Shown: in pieces, positions 9,104 to 17,815 of the stretch
How positions within the stretch are numbered: position 1 is the first letter of the stretch
How the letters are laid out: the number at the start of each line of letters is the position of its first letter
From: an uncultured bacterium
GTDB taxonomy: Bacteria > Pseudomonadota > Alphaproteobacteria > Sphingomonadales > Sphingomonadaceae
Assembly: GCA_942636505.2 (NCBI GenBank)
Contig: CALOGB020000119.1
Location: 49,540-113,539 of the forward strand
Length of the DNA: 64,000 bases
Direction: 5' to 3'
The notes under the pieces: model-generated
Databases searched by the model: none
Told to the model about the DNA's origin: nothing
What the model saw: only the letters and a program-made list of their open reading frames with translations
Translations under genes and position numbers: made by a program

Positions 9104-9891
9104 CTACGGCAATGATGTCGATGCCGTGCCGACCGCGATCCCGACATCCCTCCATATGGCGGTTCGCGCAACGATCGTATTTCAAGCTGTGTGGTCCAAA
9201 TCAGGATCTGATCTGTTCCCCTGCGCCTGGATCGACAGCATGGATGAAGTGGTTCAAGAACCGCCCGGGCACGGCGGCTATGGACCCTGGATCGTTCGCG
9301 ACCGATTTCGATGAGGTTTTAGCGTTCAAATCGCTGAAGCTCTGGTGGCTTGCGGTCGGGCCAAAGGATCAGGCACTGCCACTGCTGCGGGTGCAAAACA
9401 CGCCTGGCCTGGGGGTGCGATTCAATCAATATAGTGGCGCGCCCCTTCGAACGAACAGGAAGGCGAACTGACCCACAAGTGGACATTCAGCGGCTGTTTG
9501 GTTCTCTGCAGAAACAGACCTTCGTTTCCTCGTCCAGGGTCATCGAAGCATGGTAAGTGACGTGTTGATCATGCGGAACGACGATAGGTGAGACTTAGCG
9601 GCCGTTTCATGCGGCGGGCGCAGACGGGCTTGCCTTTGGACGAGATTCAGTGTCGATTTGGGCTGCGTTAGTCACTTCGACAGTGGTGGGATTTCCTTAG
9701 AAGTCAGAGGCTTGTCGTCGCCGTGAACGCAACGATCTCACGCGCGGGTCAAAGCTCAGTCTTTTCGATTAAGGCTAATACCTGCGGCTACTTCGGGGCT
9801 GGCCCCGACCACATCTTCGTGCAACGGCACGCGTCGAGGTTGGCTATTACGCGACTAACCCCTTGCCGAATTTGCCTTCTACCAGTTCGAA

Positions 9892-10692
9892 CTAGCGCAT
9901 GGCGACCTGCGTCGCCACTCCGCGCGGGGTGATCGTCATCACGCCGTCCTCGATCGTGACGCGTCCCAACCGCGCGATCTCAGGCTGTCCGAGCAGCGTA
10001 TAGGGGATGCCGGGCTGGCCGATGCGCATCGTCATACGGCCCAGGCTCTGCCCGCCAATCTCGACCGACGCGACGCGCGCGACGCCGACCCGGGTGTAGC
10101 CGCCGATACCGACCGCCACCTCCTCGCGCTCTACGAGACGGTCGGCACCGGTCTCGCGCGCGTCTTCCGGCGAGAGGATGCTGTAGGCCGCGCCGGTGTC
10201 GATGATGGCACGGATGGGTACGCCGTTGATGGTCATCGATGCGACGAAGTGCCCGCCCTGCAAATCGCGATTGATATGCAGGACGCGTGGCGTCCCGAGG
10301 ACGACCGGCTCGTCGAGGTCGGTCGGATCGATCTCGATGCGAGGTACAGGCGGCGGCGCGTACGCCACGACGGCGACCGTCGCGCGCTGCGGCTCGATGC
10401 AGGTCACGATGCTGCGCGACAGCACGTGACCCTCGCCGTCCTCGTCCGTGGTCTCAGTGGTGGTGATCGCCGCCATGCCAGGCGTCCCCTCGCCCCCCCG
10501 CCATACGGCGTCGACGACGCGCGTACGTCCGTTGACCGTGGTGACGGTGCGCACGGTGTTTGCGGGAACATCCTGTATCTGTCCCTCGATCTCGACGCGG
10601 ACCTGGGCGGCGGCGGGTGCCGCGGTGAGCGCGGACGCGATGGCGAGCGCGAGCACGATTGCCGCTGCGGGGACAGTTGCTCTGGTAGCCAT
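9892..10692 (-). CDS. Exported retropepsin-like aspartic protease
   Basis: A 266-residue protein with a signal peptide (about residues 1-29, ending 'APAAAQ'). The catalytic motif of single-domain aspartyl proteases, 'AIIDTGAAYSILS', is near residue 165. The second conserved element, 'YTLLGQPEIARLGRVTIEDGVM', is near the end. Such proteins act as homodimers in the periplasm or envelope; substrates are generally unknown. The N-terminal 110 residues form a separate part without a recognised family. Flanking regions on both sides lack genes, so it appears monocistronic. Confidence 0.82.
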   Translation of the reverse strand: MATRATVPAAAIVLALAIASALTAAPAAAQVRVEIEGQIQDVPANTVRTVTTVNGRTRVVDAVWRGGEGTPGMAAITTTETTDEDGEGHVLSRSIVTCIEPQRATVAVVAYAPPPVPRIEIDPTDLDEPVVLGTPRVLHINRDLQGGHFVASMTINGVPIRAIIDTGAAYSILSPEDARETGADRLVEREEVAVGIGGYTRVGVARVASVEIGGQSLGRMTMRIGQPGIPYTLLGQPEIARLGRVTIEDGVMTITPRGVATQVAMR

Positions 10693-11066
10693 CGCTCCCT
10701 CGTTTTCTCGTCCAGGGACATTCGTCCCTGAGAATCAGCGCGATTGTAGCGTCCGTTCGTTTACATCCGGTTAGCGTGCGCGGCGGCGGGCGCGTGTTGC
10801 GTCTGGTGTCTATGTACAGGTCGGTCGGCGATAGCGTTCGGCTCCGCCCGCCCTGCAGCAGCATCCGGTCCAGCGAACCGAGATAAGTGTCGTTGACCGG
10901 GATCGGAGAAGGGCTGACCCGAAAACCCCATTCGGGCTTGTCTAGCGGCTCTCCCGACCGCCGCTCGTTCATTTTTGCGTCCGCCCAAGCAGATCGCCCA
11001 GGCAGATCACAAAACTCTCTCTTATTTGCTTAGAACTCTCATCCGAAAAAATGAGATAGCTCGTCC
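10693..11066. other. Intergenic region without a recognisable gene
   Basis: These 374 bases hold only short frames without recognisable content. A small dyad, TCTCAT (11037-11042) and ATGAGA (11051-11056), lies just downstream of the diguanylate cyclase stop, but its T-run on the coding strand is in the loop, so it is not a classical terminator. Confidence 0.5.
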
Positions 11067-12353
11067 CTAAGGGGCCGATACAGTCTGATTGCGACCACCA
11101 GCCTTCGCTGCATAGAGCGCCTCGTCCGCCCGTCGCATCATCGTATCAATGGAATCGGTCGGCGACAGAAGAGCTGCGATGCCAACGCTGGTAGTGATCG
11201 GCACCATTGCAGATCCGACGTCTACGGGCTTCTCAGCTATCGCGTAGCGGAGGCGTTCGGCGAGCACCGTCCCCTCGTCCATACCAGTGTGCGGAAGCAG
11301 AAGCGCAAACTCTTCGCCTCCGAAGCGGCAGAAGATATCACTGTCGCGCAGCGACGATCGGATAAGGTTGCTTGCCTCCCTCAGAACCGTGTCCCCCGCC
11401 TGATGCCCGTAAGTATCGTTCACCCGCTTGAAATGATCCAGGTCGAGCATGATGAGGCTCAGAGGGACACCGTAGCGGCGACACCGAGCAATTTCTGACT
11501 TGAACGCCAGTTGGAACGCTCGTCGGTTGAGCGCGCCGGTCAGGTGGTCCGTGCTGGCGAGCACGCGTAGTTCCTCCTCGAGGCGGCGCTCTTCGGTGAT
11601 ATCGTGGAACGTCCATATGCGACCCTCAAGGCCGTCATCGATCCACTGCGTGTCAACCTTGTAACTGCGTCCATGATGGTGAGCATAGAAGATCGCAGTT
11701 GCCCGTGGGTCTGCAGTCAATTGGTGATGAAGTGCGGCGTTCCCCTGCGACTGGATGAGGTGGCGCAAGGCATTTGCGATCTGCTCCACACCCAATTCGG
11801 TCGGCGAAAGCTTCAACAGGGCGCGCGCGTCGGCATTGATAAGCGCATCCGTCGCCGGCGCGTCTACGAACACGAACGGGACCGGCAAGCTCCGGATCAA
11901 CGCGCTGATACGATCCTGCTGCAACCGTTCCAGTTCGCTTTTGGCGCCGTGCCGGTCAAGTTCGGCCATCGTAGCAGCAGCCGCCTCGAGCTGGCTCTCC
12001 AGAAAAGGCGGATTTTGCGAGCATAGGGCAACCAGGCGCAGGTCAGTGCCCGTCAGCTGCTTGGCCCCGATCCAGGACGGTCGCTTGGCGGACATCAGCG
12101 TGAAGGCAGTTGGCATGCGCAAGTCGGACGTTGATCGTCCCGCCGGCGGAAACGTAACCTCCGGTGCAAGCGCAATGCAGGAACCCACTGTTTTACCGGC
12201 ACCAGTTGCCTCGACAATCTCGAAGAAGGGTCCGTCGACATGCGCGAGTAGAATGGCGACCTCTACCCCTTCGATCGCTTGCAGCATCTGGAGGACCGAG
12301 CGCATAGGCGCGGGTGCGGGGGGCGTCGGCGTGATGCTAGTAAAGATGTCCAC
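11067..12353 (-). CDS. Diguanylate cyclase with GAF-like and PAS-like sensor domains
   Basis: A 428-residue protein if started at GTG 12353, which overlaps the upstream hydrolase gene by 17 bases; ATG 12305 is the alternative. The N-terminal about 130 residues look GAF-like. A PAS-like domain follows ('IRSLPVPFVFVDAPATDALINADARALL'). Then comes a GGDEF domain beginning at 'DHLTGALNRRAF', with the active site 'RFGGEEF' near residue 345 and an inhibitory I-site 'RDSD' five residues before GGEEF. It should make c-di-GMP and be product-inhibited. It forms an operon with the RsbQ-like hydrolase, which suggests that the hydrolase feeds a ligand to the PAS part. Confidence 0.85.
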   Translation of the reverse strand: MDIFTSITPTPPAPAPMRSVLQMLQAIEGVEVAILLAHVDGPFFEIVEATGAGKTVGSCIALAPEVTFPPAGRSTSDLRMPTAFTLMSAKRPSWIGAKQLTGTDLRLVALCSQNPPFLESQLEAAAATMAELDRHGAKSELERLQQDRISALIRSLPVPFVFVDAPATDALINADARALLKLSPTELGVEQIANALRHLIQSQGNAALHHQLTADPRATAIFYAHHHGRSYKVDTQWIDDGLEGRIWTFHDITEERRLEEELRVLASTDHLTGALNRRAFQLAFKSEIARCRRYGVPLSLIMLDLDHFKRVNDTYGHQAGDTVLREASNLIRSSLRDSDIFCRFGGEEFALLLPHTGMDEGTVLAERLRYAIAEKPVDVGSAMVPITTSVGIAALLSPTDSIDTMMRRADEALYAAKAGGRNQTVSAP

Positions 12354-13155
12354 GCAGCACCTCCAGTACCTGATCGGGTGCCGACATGTGAGGGAGATGC
12401 CCCGCGGCATTGATCCATTTGAGTTCCGCCGCGGGTATGTTCGCTAGAAGGTATGCGGCGACCTCTGGCGGCACGGCAACATCCTCGCGCGATTGGAGCA
12501 AGAGCGTCGGCACTTTCAACTGCGGAAGGATGTGTCGCGTATCGCCCTGAAAAATCATGCGAGCAATCCGGGTGCTCACGTCGGGACGCATGGACAGCAA
12601 TCCCGCTGAAAAGTCGGCAAGAGCGCTGGGCAACCCGGCTGGCATGACCAAAGAGGAGAAACCCGCGACCCACGCTTGGTAGTTGCTACTCATCGCTTCG
12701 AGCAACGCGTCAATCTCGCCGGTTTCGAAGCCCCCTACGTATCCGGGGCAGTTGATGTAGCGCGGCGAGGCGTTGAGTAGCACCAGCTTGCTGAAACGCT
12801 CGGGGGCCTCGATCGCAGCCAGGACTCCTACCATGCCGGAAACTGAGTGGCCGACATACGTGCAGCGCGATATTTCAAGCTCATCGAGGAGGTTAAGAAG
12901 GTCGTCGGCATAGCCAGCGATCGAGCGGTAGCGCCGTTCGTCGAAGCTAACAGGCAGGACTGGGCTTGCACCTGGCAGATCGAACAGAACGCAGCGCGCG
13001 CCGAGGGATAGCGGAGGCGCAATCTGGCTCCACGCTGCCTGATCCGTGCCGAATCCGTGCGAGAACACGATGTGCTCCCCGACCGTGCCCAGCATGGTCG
13101 CGCGCAGATGCGCTGCAAGCTTTCCGCCGATCGGTCTCTCAACTGAACTCAACAA
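12337..13155 (-). CDS. RsbQ/KAI2-like alpha/beta hydrolase
   Basis: A 272-residue alpha/beta hydrolase, close to the about 270 of RsbQ. The start is TTG at 13153-13155 (or the adjacent TTG 13150-13152), because AAGGAG stands six bases before it; the frame is open 22 codons further but without a ribosome-binding site. The oxyanion motif is 'SHGFGTD' and the nucleophile elbow is 'GHSVSG', as in RsbQ. The acid is probably the Asp of 'SREDVAVP' and the histidine is in 'AAGHLPHMS'. In Bacillus, RsbQ is required for signalling by the PAS-phosphatase RsbP. Here the partner gene encodes a PAS-GGDEF protein. Confidence 0.85.
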   Translation of the reverse strand: MLSSVERPIGGKLAAHLRATMLGTVGEHIVFSHGFGTDQAAWSQIAPPLSLGARCVLFDLPGASPVLPVSFDERRYRSIAGYADDLLNLLDELEISRCTYVGHSVSGMVGVLAAIEAPERFSKLVLLNASPRYINCPGYVGGFETGEIDALLEAMSSNYQAWVAGFSSLVMPAGLPSALADFSAGLLSMRPDVSTRIARMIFQGDTRHILPQLKVPTLLLQSREDVAVPPEVAAYLLANIPAAELKWINAAGHLPHMSAPDQVLEVLRGHLY

Positions 13156-13850
13156 GCCTAACTCCTTGCGGCTGTGCTGGCACACGACTGATATCAATGG
13201 CGCCGATTGTAAAAGGCGCATTCAAAGCAGGACGAGCATCATTTTTCCTGACGGATTGAGTCAAACTCGCGGCCGGTGCAAAAACCCTTATCGGCGGTAG
13301 CTTGCTGACCCTAGTCGAACAATTCACAATCGATAGAATGCACCCGGCCAGCCACATGACGGCGAAGGTAATTCCCATGTTGGTCAGGATGGAATGCAAC
13401 CGCTTAAGCGCAGACTGATGATATGGCTGCGTTGAGTTCCGCCAAGATGAAAAATATTATAAGATATCTTGTCTTTTCCGAGAGTTATTTGTTCAAAACC
13501 TGGGTCGTAGGAATCTCTGAGGCCGGACGTGTGCCCGTGAGATTGCCCGTTACCTCAGGTCGTCGTTCAAAGCGCACCTCCGTCGCCAAGCAGTAGATTT
13601 TTGAACGGCTAGGAATCGACCGTCGTTGCAGCGCACTACGCTGATAAACTTCGGTATGGTGACGACGCGGTCGAGCTCGGCGATGTCAGTTTCGCCCGTT
13701 GGCGGCTTGAAGACCGCTCGAACGTCGCGCACGAGGGTGTGGACGAGATCGCGCGGCTCGATCGCCCGCGGCATTGGCACCAGGCCACGTCCTGCTCAAA
13801 CGAGGAGCGGATCACCAGTAGCGTTGCGGAGCCGCGTCAAGGTTCGGCTC
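13156..13850. other. Gene-poor stretch with an AT-rich spot
   Basis: No confident gene is visible. A 76-codon minus-strand frame (13550-13780) and overlapping plus-strand frames exist without recognisable content. An AT-rich segment at about 13447-13495 contains the perfect 10-bp palindrome AAGATATCTT (13461-13470). It might be a promoter remnant. Confidence 0.45.
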
Positions 13851-13851
13851 A

Positions 13852-14295
13852 TTGCCGACGGGCTCGGTCCCAGCTTCTCCGCAGCCCGGCGATATTGCGA
13901 CCGAGAAATATGCACGCGTCTTGGTGACGAATGCACTCGGTCCCATGCGCGTGATCAAGGCCTGCCGGAATCTGATCGCAGCCGATGGCCTGGTCGGGGT
14001 CATGTTCTCGGATCAAGGCTGCATCACCAACAACACCAACCACCTTCACGAGGTCTATCGCGGCAGCAAGGCGGCACTCAATTAACTCGCGCGGCGCTAC
14101 GCAGCACGCCATGCAGGGGATCTTCCCGCGCTAGTGCGGATGGCACCCGGCTGGATACGAACCCAGCTCGGCGGGCCCAAGGCGCCGTTCGGTATAGACG
14201 ATAGCATGCCCCTGATCGTGGACGTGCTGCTCGGCCGTCAGGGCAAGCCGGGTCTCGCCTTCCTCAATCGCAACGGGAACACGGTCCTATGGTGA
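13852..14295 (+). pseudogene. Short-chain dehydrogenase/reductase relic (5' truncated, internal stop)
   Basis: One frame reads from about 'EKYARVLVTNALGPMRVIKAC' through the SDR active-site segment 'EVYRGSKAALN' (Tyr-x3-Lys), then TAA at 14083-14085. It continues in the same frame as 'LARRYAARHAGDLPALVRMAPGW' to TGA at 14293-14295. In intact relatives the position of the TAA is a glutamine, so one C-to-T change explains it. The N-terminal nucleotide-binding half with the TGxxxGxG motif is missing. The gene is dead. Confidence 0.8.
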
Positions 14296-14311
14296 CCGAG
14301 CCAACACGACG

Positions 14312-14500
14312 CTGATCGGCATCGAGGAATACTTTCTGGCGCTGGCAATCGAACGCGCCTGACACGCGATCGGGTTGGAATCGGCCGATCCGAGCGTCGG
14401 CTACCATCAAGGCGCTTTCGGACGGCGCCTGGTCGACCTCGCAGACGAAAGACCCGCCCTGATGGACGAAACCGGCCTCGACGTTCAGGTACTGTCGTAG
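14312..14500 (+). pseudogene. N-terminal fragment of an amidohydrolase (amidohydrolase-2 family)
   Basis: A single frame reads 'LIGIEEYFLALAIERA', a TGA at 14360-14362, then a continuation ending 'RRLVDLADERPALMDETGLDVQVLS' before TAG at 14498-14500. The 'EEHF' start and the 'LMDETGLDVQVLS' motif are typical of the first about 65 residues of ACMSD-type amidohydrolases. The TGA most likely replaces a Trp codon. The fragment is cut where the DJ-1-like gene begins on the other strand. Confidence 0.65.
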
Positions 14501-14993
14501 ATCGTTGGGGTCGCGGCTGGTGACGAGGCCCTGGTCGACGACGACCTCCTGATCGACCCACGTACCGCCCGCGTTGCGGATGTCGGTGGCAAGCGTCGGG
14601 TACGACGTGAGCTTACGACCGCGTACCTGATCGGCCTCGATCAAGGTCCACGGCGCGTGACAGATCTCGGCGACGGGCTTTCCGGCGGCGAAGAAATCGC
14701 GGACGAACGCCACGACCTTGTCCGACGAGCGCAGCGTGTCCGCGCCGACGCACCCGCCCGGGATCACCAGGCCATCAAAGTCGGATGCCGACACGTTGTC
14801 GATCGCTTTGTCGACGGCGAACGTCTTGCCAGGATCGAGATCGTTGTTGACCGTCTCTGCGTCGCCGGTTTTGAGGCTGATGACGGTTACTGCACCGCCT
14901 GCCTGCTCGACGGCTGCCTTTGGCTGCGCGAACTCGGACTCCCGTGCCGCGGGGTGAGAGGAGAATTGCGATTTTCTTGCCTTGGAGCTTCAT
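14500..14993 (-). pseudogene. DJ-1/PfpI-family protein, frameshifted
   Basis: A well-spaced AAAGGA and ATG (14991-14993) start 'MKLQGKKIAILLSPRGT'. The frame then shifts at an extra base in the G-triplet at 14941-14943. Removing one base restores a normal PfpI reading ('ESEFAQPKAAVEQAGG', later 'LVIPGGCVGADTL' and the nucleophile-elbow 'AEICHAPWTL' with its Cys). The protein fits the family up to 'LVTSRDPNDL' (about 14505). After that the frame runs, with no family similarity, into antisense DNA of the amidohydrolase fragment as far as 14264. Both ends are therefore damaged. The frameshift could also be a sequencing error in a short homopolymer. Confidence 0.75.
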
Positions 14994-15030
14994 GATCGTC
15001 CTTTCGAGATCTGACTAGGTGTGAGCGGCC

Positions 15031-16116
15031 TCAGGCCGGGATATCGGAGATGGTCGCGGTGTTGGCGGCAGCGATGCCGGTCTCGCGGTGGCGGAAATCG
15101 CTGAGCGCGCGGTACAACTGCATGCGCGCGCGCATCACGCCGCCGAGCGGACGATGCGCCTCCAGGGCGTGCGCCGGCCGGAACGTCATCACCTCGTCGA
15201 AATAGCGGACGCGATCCGGGCCATAGGCGGCCTGCCGCGGCAGACGGATCGTCGCGATCGTGCGGTATTCGCTGACCCGCGTCGGCCAGTCGACCGACGT
15301 ATCTTCGATCGGCTGCGTCTCGGCATCGGCCCAGAGTTGCGCGCGCAGTTCGAACATCGCGTCGTTGACGTCGAAATACGCGATCGCGGCGTGACGGAAG
15401 CCATCCTCATCCTGATGCGGATCGAGCCGCCAATCATCGAGCGCACGCTGCTCAGGCGCGACCGGAAACACGCCGAGTTTCGCGACATGACCGCCGTAGC
15501 GGATGGGGCACTGGCTGAAATAGGTCTCGACGAGCGGGTGGCTGAACGGATGGCCGTAAAAGTCCAGCGTTGGGCTCGGTTCGGCACCGACCGCGTTCAG
15601 GACCTTGTTGATGTTGCGCGCGATCGATGCGGCCACGCTTTTGACGCCTTCGGGCATCGGCACGGTCATGCCGATCTTCTTCGCCTGCGCTAGGAACCCG
15701 GCGGCGGTGCCGGCCGGAAACGTCGTACCGCTCGCCAGAACGAAATCCTGCGTCGGCGCGTCGTGACCGGCCAGCTTGGCGCCTTCGACACCAAAGACCT
15801 TGATCGCCATGCCACGGTGCGTCGAGACCCTGTCCCCGAGCTTCTCGCCCGGCCCTTGCGCGAAGCGGACCGCGACGTCGAACGTCCCCGGGTTCGCGAA
15901 CAGCCCCTGCGCCAGTTCCGGCGGCAGATCGGCGGCGACGACCATCTTGCCGATGACGCAGGCCGTGCTCTTGGCATGACTGGCGCGCACCGCATGGCCG
16001 TCACGCTTCTCGACCGTCTCGCTCTCCTGCGTCATCCCTTTGATGATGCCGTCGATACTTTCCTGTTCGCCGGCTTCGGGCGTCTCGATGTCGTCGCGAT
16101 AGGGTAGATAGGGCAT
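15031..16116 (-). CDS. Catalase-family protein (small-subunit type), copy 1
   Basis: A 361-residue cytosolic haem-protein candidate, start ATG 16116 with AGGAG seven bases upstream. It has the distal-His region 'RASHAKSTACVIGKM' (residues 45-60), the catalase-like 'GMAIKVFGVEG' and 'TQDFVLASGTTF' elements, and the C-terminal 'LEAHRPLGGVMRARMQLY' segment whose R-x3-Y matches the proximal haem tyrosine of catalases. It is shorter than classical catalases (480 or more residues) and belongs to the catalase-related group. A dyad operator-like site lies 54 bases upstream. It is a diverged paralogue of the next gene. Confidence 0.85.
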   Translation of the reverse strand: MPYLPYRDDIETPEAGEQESIDGIIKGMTQESETVEKRDGHAVRASHAKSTACVIGKMVVAADLPPELAQGLFANPGTFDVAVRFAQGPGEKLGDRVSTHRGMAIKVFGVEGAKLAGHDAPTQDFVLASGTTFPAGTAAGFLAQAKKIGMTVPMPEGVKSVAASIARNINKVLNAVGAEPSPTLDFYGHPFSHPLVETYFSQCPIRYGGHVAKLGVFPVAPEQRALDDWRLDPHQDEDGFRHAAIAYFDVNDAMFELRAQLWADAETQPIEDTSVDWPTRVSEYRTIATIRLPRQAAYGPDRVRYFDEVMTFRPAHALEAHRPLGGVMRARMQLYRALSDFRHRETGIAAANTATISDIPA

Positions 16117-16162
16117 GGGAAGCTCCTGTTGGATCAGGATGTTAACACCCGAATGCCTCGCG

Positions 16163-16185
16163 ACGTTTCGGTACGGTTCCGTGCA
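16163..16185. promoter_or_regulatory. Operator-like dyad upstream of catalase gene 1
   Basis: The core GGTACGGTTCCGTGCA (16170-16185) is a near-perfect inverted repeat (TACGG/CCGTG arms around two bases), preceded by ACGTTTC. It matches, with five differences over 23 bases, the site at 19674-19696 beside the Crp/Fnr-family gene. Its distance to the start codon (54 bases) equals that of the other copy to the esterase start (52 bases). Its size suits a Crp/Fnr dimer, although the half-site is not the classical FNR or CRP one. Confidence 0.65.
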
Positions 16186-16192
16186 GACCCGA

Positions 16193-17284
16193 TCAGTCGA
16201 GCGCGGGAAGCGACCGTGGCTCGTGCATCGGGCAGCCATTCAACTGGCTGCGCAGGTCCTGGATCACCGGATAGACAGCGCGGCGTGCCCGCATGACCGA
16301 GCCGAGCGGTCGATGCGCCTCGACGCCGTGCCACGGGCGGAACGCGGTCTGTTCGTTGAGCACGGTGACGCGCTCTTCGGACCAGCTCTTCTGCGGCTTC
16401 ACCGTGATGGTCGCGACCGGGATGTAGGGATTGCCCTGCTCCGGCCACGGCGTCGCGGCGTCCTCGATCGGGTTCTCCTCGAGGTCACGGCAGAGCTGTG
16501 CGCGCAGCGTCCAAGCACCACCCTCGTTGGCGAAGATCGCCATAAGTTCTTCACGGATCGCGTCGGGGCTCTTGCTCTCGTCGAGCTTCTGGTCGGTCAG
16601 CGCGCGAAAGTTGGGCGACTCCGGCACAATGTCGAATTTGGCGATATAGTCGCCGAAGCGGAGCGGCGCCTGCGTCCCGTAGCGGTCGCCGATCGGATTG
16701 GTGTCGGGATAGCCGCCAAAGCCCTTCAGCAACGCACTCTCGCCGCCGACCGCTTCGAGCGCCTGCTCGATCGGTCGAAGCACCTTCGACAGCGCCGCCT
16801 TCGCCCATTCCGCGCGATTGGTCGTCGCAGCGAGCAGCTTGGTGTTGCGCAGGAACCCGACCGGCGTCGGGTTCGAGAAGGCGACCCCCGAAGCCATCAG
16901 GAAGTCCTGCGTCACCTCGTCCTCGGCGCCTGGTAGGCGTTCGCCGTCGACGCCGATGATCTTGATCGAGAAGCCGCGCGGCAGGGAGACGCTGTCGCGG
17001 ATCGGATCGCCGGGGATCGCCGACATCCGGATGATGACCGGATAGCGACGCCCGCGCTCGAAAATGCCCTGCGCCTGCTCGTCCGCAAGGTCGTCGTGCA
17101 CCACCATTTCGCCTTCGAGCAGCGCGTGGCTCTTGGCATGGACGCCGCGCTGCGCGAGGCCGAGGTCCTCGTGCGTCTTCTCGACGATGTAGCTGAACGT
17201 CTTGTTGAGACCGTCGATCGTCTCCTGCTCGTCGGGACCGATCGTCTCGACGTCGGGGCTGTAGCGGATCGGGTTCTTCAACAT
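16193..17284 (-). CDS. Catalase-family protein, copy 2
   Basis: A 363-residue paralogue of the neighbouring gene. It has the distal-His region 'RGVHAKSHALLEGEM', 'GFSIKIIGVDGERL', 'TQDFLMASGVAFSNP' and the C-terminal 'VEAHRPLGSVMRARRAVY' with an R-x3-Y proximal ligand motif. It is expected to bind haem and act on peroxide or a lipid hydroperoxide; members of this group have not all been shown to be catalases. It starts at ATG 17284 and sits 69 bases downstream of the DUF1440-like gene on the same strand, consistent with an operon. Confidence 0.85.
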   Translation of the reverse strand: MLKNPIRYSPDVETIGPDEQETIDGLNKTFSYIVEKTHEDLGLAQRGVHAKSHALLEGEMVVHDDLADEQAQGIFERGRRYPVIIRMSAIPGDPIRDSVSLPRGFSIKIIGVDGERLPGAEDEVTQDFLMASGVAFSNPTPVGFLRNTKLLAATTNRAEWAKAALSKVLRPIEQALEAVGGESALLKGFGGYPDTNPIGDRYGTQAPLRFGDYIAKFDIVPESPNFRALTDQKLDESKSPDAIREELMAIFANEGGAWTLRAQLCRDLEENPIEDAATPWPEQGNPYIPVATITVKPQKSWSEERVTVLNEQTAFRPWHGVEAHRPLGSVMRARRAVYPVIQDLRSQLNGCPMHEPRSLPALD

Positions 17285-17353
17285 GGGAAATCCTTTTGGT
17301 TCAGCGCAGTAACGCGCAGTTCGCGCTTTGGGGGCGTCGGTAGTCTGGAACGG

Positions 17354-17815
17354 TCAGGCGTTGGCCGCTGCGTTCGCGCCCGCCGCGGTCGCAACGCCGA
17401 AGACGAGGTGGACCATCGTGTGCGTACCGATCGTCGCCGCATCGGCCTGCCATTCGGGCTTTTTGAGCCCCAGCAGCGGCCCGGTGATCCAGTGCATCGC
17501 CGCATAGAACGCCAGCCCGAACACGATCCCCGACGGCAGCACGCCCGCATCCTCGTGGACGGTCAGGGCATAAACTGCGCCAGCTGCCGCGGAGAGCAGG
17601 AGGTGGCTACCCTGCACGACGGCTTGTTCGGTCGCATCCGGGAGGTCGCTCGACGGTACGGAGCGGACGCCGAGTTGCCTCGCACCGGCCCGTTCGAGAT
17701 CGGTGAGCTCGGACGGGGTGCCGCTCTTCTTCTCGCCCGCCATCATCATCGCGGTGATGCCTAGCCCGGCTACCAGTCCGCCGGCGATCGCGCCGGCCAT
17801 CCGCTTGCCGTTCAT
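17354..17815 (-). CDS. DUF1440/YagU-like membrane protein
   Basis: A 153-residue protein starting at ATG 17815 in an ATGA overlap with the upstream gene. Hydrophobic segments lie at about residues 6-26 (glycine-rich), 72-90, 96-115 and 130-148. The layout (Gly-rich first helix, soluble part ending 'LPDATEQAVVQGSHLLLSAAAGAVYAL', then membrane segments) is that of YagU/DUF1440 proteins, linked in E. coli to acid resistance. Its function here is unknown. It is co-transcribed with the CMD-family gene and probably the catalases. Confidence 0.6.
   Translation of the reverse strand: MNGKRMAGAIAGGLVAGLGITAMMMAGEKKSGTPSELTDLERAGARQLGVRSVPSSDLPDATEQAVVQGSHLLLSAAAGAVYALTVHEDAGVLPSGIVFGLAFYAAMHWITGPLLGLKKPEWQADAATIGTHTMVHLVFGVATAAGANAAANA

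Larger units (their letters stand above)
7944..9891. other. Degraded or non-coding stretch between secretion operon and protease gene
   Basis: Apart from the inverted repeat at 8067-8101 and a protease-like relic at 8873-9103, I see no convincing gene in these about 1.95 kb. Several short open frames exist on both strands (for example + 8124-8480, 118 codons, and + 9112-9471), but none has a recognisable domain or a clear ribosome-binding site. Codon use is mixed and the GC content is lower than in the flanking genes. It looks like the remains of an insertion or of lost genes. Confidence 0.5.

Noticed and set aside
13139..13399. 86-codon minus-strand frame with a hydrophobic segment upstream of the RsbQ-like gene
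   Set aside because: It overlaps the ribosome-binding site and start of the hydrolase in another frame and has no recognised content.
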